Of a stretch of DNA of 64,000 nucleotides, positions 60,911-64,000 are shown piece after piece. The DNA is from a virus, in IMG/VR virus record IMGVR_UViG_3300027709_000056, positions 1 through 64,000 of that record. One strand, 5' to 3'. The position numbers and the translations under genes are program-made. How positions within the stretch are numbered: position 1 is the first letter of the stretch; every line of letters starts with the position of its first letter. The notes beneath the pieces are model-generated. The model searched no databases and had not been told where the DNA came from. It worked only from the letters and a program-made list of their open reading frames with translations.

Positions 60911-62938
60911 ATGGCATATATAGTATCACATACAGACCTTGCTAACAAAGGTACTATTACAGTTGAAGATAATACTATCAACCAAACTACAAGTTTGGAT
61001 ATTCCAGGACGTAATACTACTGCTTATGGTACAGCAATTGCTGATAACTTTTTACACTTACTAGAAAATTTTGCTTTTAATACATCACCAAGAAATCCTG
61101 TCGAAGGTCAACTATGGTATGATACTACTGTAGGCGCTGACCAATTAAAAATTTATGATGGTACAAACTGGATTTCTGCAAGTGGATTAAAAAAAGCAAC
61201 AAACGAACCTGCCGCAAATCAATCAGTAGTAGGTGACCTTTGGGTTGATACAGATAATCAACAACTTTATCTTTATACAGGATCAGGTTGGATTTTAGTC
61301 GGACCGACATTTAGTGATGGATTGTCAACTGGCGTAAAGCCAACAATTATTGTAGGAACAGATAATGTTTCTTATACAGTTTTACAAGTAGAAATAAAAG
61401 CAAAAGTAGCCGCAATTATTTCAGCAGATACATTTACTCCAAAAATTGTTATTACAGGATTTACTACAGTTAATCCAGGATATAATTTAAGTACAGCAGA
61501 CATTACAGGTGATGGTGCAGGAAAATATTATGGAGTTGCAGAAAAGGCAGAGAACTTAATTGTTGGAAGTCAAACAGTACCAGCATCTAGCTTTTTAAGA
61601 AATGATGTAACAAGTACAAGTTTATTTGCACTTAAAGTTAAAAATAATTCTGGTATTATTGTTGGAGCGGATAGTGCCATGTCAATTGGCGTTGAAGGCC
61701 AAGCAGGTATTATTGCCCACCAAACATCAGGATCTAATATTGATATAAGAGTTAATGATGCTGGCGAAATTAAAACAGTTATTAGAATTGATTCAGAAGC
61801 TAGAGTAGGTATTAATAATTTATCACCAGATCAAGCGTTAGATGTTACAGGTAATATTCAAACTAGTAATTTGTTACTAGTTGAAGGAACTACAGATTCG
61901 TCAACTATTAGTACAGGTAGTATTACAACTAAAGGTGGCGTAGGAATTGCTAAAAAATTATTTGTAGGTGGTGATAGTAATATTGCAGGACTACTTACAA
62001 CACAAAATATTATTCCAAACGTAACGAATGCACGTAATATAGGAACTGTAAATGAACAATGGCTAAACGTATATGCACAAAATTTTATAGGTAACTTAAC
62101 AGGAAATATCACAGGTACAGTTAGTGGACGTTCAGGCTCAGCAGATAAACTTGCGAGTCCAACAACATTCCAACTGACTGGAGATGTTTCAGCACCGTCG
62201 TTTAGTTTTGATGGACAAGACGAAAGTACTAAAACATTTACAACATCTATTGCAAATAGTTTTATTGCTAATAAAGACGAAAGTGCTACAACTCAAGTTG
62301 ATGATGAATTTTTAATTAATAGAGTAAGCGGAACTACTGGTGTATATAAAGTTAATAGAACTAACTTGTTTAGTGCTATGCCAACATATCCAATTGGGGC
62401 TATTACAATGTATGGCGGTTTAGTACCACCAAATGGTTGGTTAATGTGTGACGGTACTGAAATTCTAATTGCATTATATCAGAATTTATTTACTGCTATT
62501 CAATATAATTTTAAAGATATTACACTTGTTACAGCAGGGTCGTTTGCTTTACCAGATTTAAGAGGTAGATTTCCATTAGGTGCAGATAACATGGGCGGCG
62601 AAAGTGCTAATACAGTTACAAGTGCGGCGGCAGATAATATAGGAACACATAGCGGTCAACAAGACCAACAAGTTGCTGTTACAAATTTACCAGAACACGA
62701 ACATGATTTAAGAGGTGATAGTGGAGATCAATTTTATTCTTATAGAAAAGTTGCAGGCAATCCTAATGATTTAGGAAATATAGTATATGGTGCATTAGAA
62801 GGAGCAACTGGCGGTCAGGCTATGCCAACAAGTGGTGGAGTATTAACAGGACAAACATTAGGACAAGCAGTAGATATTATGAATCCATATATGACAATTA
62901 ATTATATCATATATGCAGGTGAGGCAGTAGAAAGCTAA
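60911..62938 (+). CDS. Tail collar fibre protein, 675 aa (gp10/gp12-type)
   Basis: N-terminal tandem modules (SPRNPVEGQLWYDTTVGADQ, then VVGDLWVDTDNQQLYLYTGS) shared with the next gene. Middle fibre repeats with NISG-like and AIDVTGNI segments. The C-terminus has the phage tail-collar domain: GAITMYGGLVPPNGWLMCDG, then LPDLRGRFPLGADNMGGES, with H.H near HEHDLRGDSGDQF. Collar domains form the trimer ends of short tail fibres (T4 gp12) and of several other fibres. It overlaps the next gene by one base. Confidence 0.85.
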   Translation: MAYIVSHTDLANKGTITVEDNTINQTTSLDIPGRNTTAYGTAIADNFLHLLENFAFNTSPRNPVEGQLWYDTTVGADQLKIYDGTNWISASGLKKATNEPAANQSVVGDLWVDTDNQQLYLYTGSGWILVGPTFSDGLSTGVKPTIIVGTDNVSYTVLQVEIKAKVAAIISADTFTPKIVITGFTTVNPGYNLSTADITGDGAGKYYGVAEKAENLIVGSQTVPASSFLRNDVTSTSLFALKVKNNSGIIVGADSAMSIGVEGQAGIIAHQTSGSNIDIRVNDAGEIKTVIRIDSEARVGINNLSPDQALDVTGNIQTSNLLLVEGTTDSSTISTGSITTKGGVGIAKKLFVGGDSNIAGLLTTQNIIPNVTNARNIGTVNEQWLNVYAQNFIGNLTGNITGTVSGRSGSADKLASPTTFQLTGDVSAPSFSFDGQDESTKTFTTSIANSFIANKDESATTQVDDEFLINRVSGTTGVYKVNRTNLFSAMPTYPIGAITMYGGLVPPNGWLMCDGTEILIALYQNLFTAIQYNFKDITLVTAGSFALPDLRGRFPLGADNMGGESANTVTSAAADNIGTHSGQQDQQVAVTNLPEHEHDLRGDSGDQFYSYRKVAGNPNDLGNIVYGALEGATGGQAMPTSGGVLTGQTLGQAVDIMNPYMTINYIIYAGEAVES

Positions 62939-64000
62939 TGAGTTATAAATTAAATAAAACAGACGGAAGTTTATTAGTTGATTTAGTTGACGGGCAGTTA
63001 GATACAACTACAACTGATATTTCTTTAATTGGAAAAAATTATACAGGGTTTGGTGAATCATTAAATGAAAATTTAATTAAAATGCTGGAGAATTTTTCTA
63101 AAGCATCTGCTCCTAGCAATCCTTTAATTGGTCAATTATGGTATGATACAACAACTCAACGAGTAAAAGTATATGACGGTGTTGGCTTTAGAACAAGTGG
63201 TGCACCGGCAGTAGACTCGCAACAACCAGCTACATTAGTTGCTGGCGATCTTTGGATTGATAGTTTAAATAATCAATTACATTTTTATGATGGTACTGAT
63301 TTAGAATTAGCAGGACCACTTTATACTAAAGCTCAAGGTAAAAGTGGATTTGAAGTTTCTACACTTATAGATACATTTAATAATAGTCAAATAGTAATGA
63401 AATATTTTGTTGCTGGTACTATAGTAGGTGTATGGAGTAATACAGAATTTATACCAGCAGTTGGATTTACAATTTCAGGAATAACTGGATCTATTAAAAA
63501 AGGATTCACACCAGTTAGTCTTGATGATTTTAGATGGCGTGGTATTGCCGATGAAGCTAGTGCATTAAGAACCTCAGGTGGCATTGTTAAATCAGCAGAG
63601 AAATTTTTACCTGCAGACGCCGACGCAACTACAACAGGTTCATTAACAGTACAAAATACCGGCGGACTTACAATTGGTCTAGCACAAAATAATATTTTAA
63701 AAGTAGTAGGTACATCTTTTGTTACTGAAAACCAGTTATCAAATCATGATTGGAAAGTTAGAGTTAGAAAGCCAACAGGATTTATTGATGCTCTTGTAGT
63801 TGATACATCAGAAGAGCATTTCGGAATTTTTAAATCAGACCCGCAACACGCACTTCATGTAGGCGGTGATATGAAAGTTGAAGGCGACTTTATAGTAGGT
63901 GGTACTTCACTTTTTGTAGAAACAACAAATTTAAGAGTGCAAGATAAGAATATTGAATTAGCAATAACAAGTGATAGTACTGTACTTGATAATGCTGGAG
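62938..64000 (+). CDS. Fibre protein, partial (runs off right edge), paralogue of the collar fibre N-terminus
   Basis: Starts MSYKLNKTDGSLLVDLVDGQ at the ATG that overlaps the previous stop (TAATG, 62936-62940). Tandem modules APSNPLIGQLWYDTTTQRVK and LVAGDLWIDSLNNQLHFYDG match those of the collar fibre. Near the edge is VGGTSLFVETTNLRVQDKNI, the same motif found in the minus-strand 318-aa fibre protein. Open through base 64000 (354 codons). Fibre or baseplate fibre protein; full length is unknown. Confidence 0.8.
   Translation, partial: MSYKLNKTDGSLLVDLVDGQLDTTTTDISLIGKNYTGFGESLNENLIKMLENFSKASAPSNPLIGQLWYDTTTQRVKVYDGVGFRTSGAPAVDSQQPATLVAGDLWIDSLNNQLHFYDGTDLELAGPLYTKAQGKSGFEVSTLIDTFNNSQIVMKYFVAGTIVGVWSNTEFIPAVGFTISGITGSIKKGFTPVSLDDFRWRGIADEASALRTSGGIVKSAEKFLPADADATTTGSLTVQNTGGLTIGLAQNNILKVVGTSFVTENQLSNHDWKVRVRKPTGFIDALVVDTSEEHFGIFKSDPQHALHVGGDMKVEGDFIVGGTSLFVETTNLRVQDKNIELAITSDSTVLDNAG

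Overview
This window is a 64 kb piece of the structural and late-gene region of a T4-like contractile-tailed phage (Caudoviricetes, myovirus morphology). It is visibly AT-rich (GC not computed) and has the gene content and fibre-protein style of the marine T4-like phages of cyanobacteria and SAR11. No photosynthesis gene, tRNA, integrase or host gene is present, so the host cannot be named from this window; 'marine bacterium' is inference from gene style.

Layout. (1) 1-16716, minus strand: a fibre and virion-surface cluster with two very large paralogous fibre proteins (the first runs off the left edge), smaller NISG-type fibre proteins, and several paralogous pairs of small structural proteins. 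(2) 16720-17210: a terminator-bounded intergenic region that appears to encode a structured non-coding RNA with its own sigma70-like promoter. (3) 17211-26681, minus strand: the head module in reverse map order (gp23 capsid, gp22 scaffold, gp21 protease, gp67/68-like core protein, an unidentified enzyme-like protein, a small protein, gp20 portal) preceded by a tape-measure-like protein. (4) 26753-27894, plus strand: gp26-type protein followed by a -1 frame extension (gp51-like), with a canonical slippery heptamer and a downstream hairpin. (5) 27891-30867, minus strand: two proteins whose N-termini look like T4 capsid-targeting sequences. (6) 30932-35829: a small plus-strand gene, a second structured RNA region (about 31147-31527), a GIY-YIG nuclease, a small basic protein, gp46/gp47 recombination nuclease and gp55 late sigma factor. 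(7) 35907-64000, plus strand: tail and baseplate genes (gp48-like, gp53, large hub-like protein, gp5, gp25, gp6, a giant 4906-residue protein in the gp7 position, and fibre/collar proteins), running off the right edge.

Regulation. Many transcription units begin with an octamer matching the T4 late promoter TATAAATA (here mostly GATAAATA), consistent with the gp55 homologue encoded in the window. Two promoters instead look host-like (TTGACT plus a -10 box): one for gp55-gp47-gp46 and one for the RNA next to gp23. Four genes sit so close to their late box that their late mRNAs would be leaderless or nearly so. The most unusual items are the two structured RNA regions, which share a 15-of-16 nt element, the gp26/gp51 frameshift, the overlap of the gp55 promoter with an opposing late promoter, and the giant baseplate protein.
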